41,591 nt of DNA from Paludibacteraceae bacterium (GTDB taxonomy: Bacteria; Bacteroidota; Bacteroidia; Bacteroidales; Paludibacteraceae): NCBI GenBank assembly GCA_905233935.1, contig CAJOFU010000011.1:1-41591 (forward strand). Reading direction: 5' to 3'. A program made the translations under genes and the position numbers. Below are positions 41,528-41,591 of the stretch, one piece after another. The notes beneath the pieces are model-generated. The model made no database searches and was not told the DNA's origin. It was given only the letters and a program-made list of their open reading frames with translations. Position 1 is the first letter of the stretch. Each line of letters starts with the position of its first letter.

Positions 41528-41591
41528 TTTTATTGTTAATATTAAAATGTTTTATTTCCGTTTGTTTCTTCTTTGTAGCGGCAGCGGGAGT
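41528..41591. other. Short AT-rich leader upstream of the TonB receptor
   Basis: 64 bp to the window edge. No match to the -33/-7 promoter consensus and no other feature is seen; the promoter must lie beyond the edge. Confidence 0.4.

Overview
The window is about 41.6 kb of chromosome from a member of the Bacteroidales; genus cannot be fixed from the sequence alone. The evidence is: at least eight promoters of the Bacteroidetes type (TTTG, exactly 20 nt, TAnnTTTG), almost no Shine-Dalgarno sequences, a type IX secretion sorting domain, BspA-type leucine-rich repeats, a SusC/CirA-like TonB-dependent receptor, and a gene complement typical of gut or rumen Bacteroidales. Most of it is ordinary housekeeping and envelope sequence, broken by one AT-rich accessory island (about 19.4-23.4 kb) and by a striking number of short repeats at gene boundaries.

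Layout. 1-869 (-) is the N-terminal part of pyruvate phosphate dikinase, with no ATG/GTG/TTG start. 1.1-5.1 kb (+) carries an S1/P1 nuclease, a polysaccharide-deacetylase-like protein, a polyprenyl-phosphate sugar transferase and a short-chain dehydrogenase. A fucose-isomerase-like protein (-) and a CobW-type zinc GTPase (+) diverge at 6.2 kb. From 19.35 kb down to 7.68 kb lies a long minus-strand run: broken BspA-like gene, nitroreductase, pdxA, alaS, GtrA-family protein, secreted TPR-CHAT protein, lipoate ligase, PnuC-like transporter, TrpB2.

The island at 19.4-23.4 kb holds an orphan promoter over an 11-bp repeat array, a DUF6922/AbiEii-type toxin-antitoxin pair, a 135-nt stem-loop, two secreted proteins (one T9SS-sorted), and a 780-bp non-coding stretch with triloop palindromes, tandem repeats and a cloverleaf-like fold. 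From 23.5 to 29.4 kb (+) runs valS-pssA-secreted endonuclease I-PAP2 phosphatase; valS is preceded by three 22-bp repeats that stop at its ATG. mnmA and an M23 peptidase follow on (-). A frameshifted cysteine-phytase-like lipoprotein gene (+) meets a DegT/DnrJ aminotransferase (-) at 32.7 kb. 33.9-39.7 kb (-) is an efflux operon (lipoprotein, TolC, HlyD, two ABC-2 permeases, no ATPase). The right end is a TonB-dependent receptor lacking the end of its barrel.

The most unusual theme is a set of short oligomeric or palindromic repeats sitting on gene boundaries: several contain the stop codon of the gene before them, two contain a GTG usable as a start codon, and one family occurs inside both alaS and valS in frame, adding similar peptides to two essential synthetases. 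Three genes are broken (BspA-like, phytase-like, TonB receptor).
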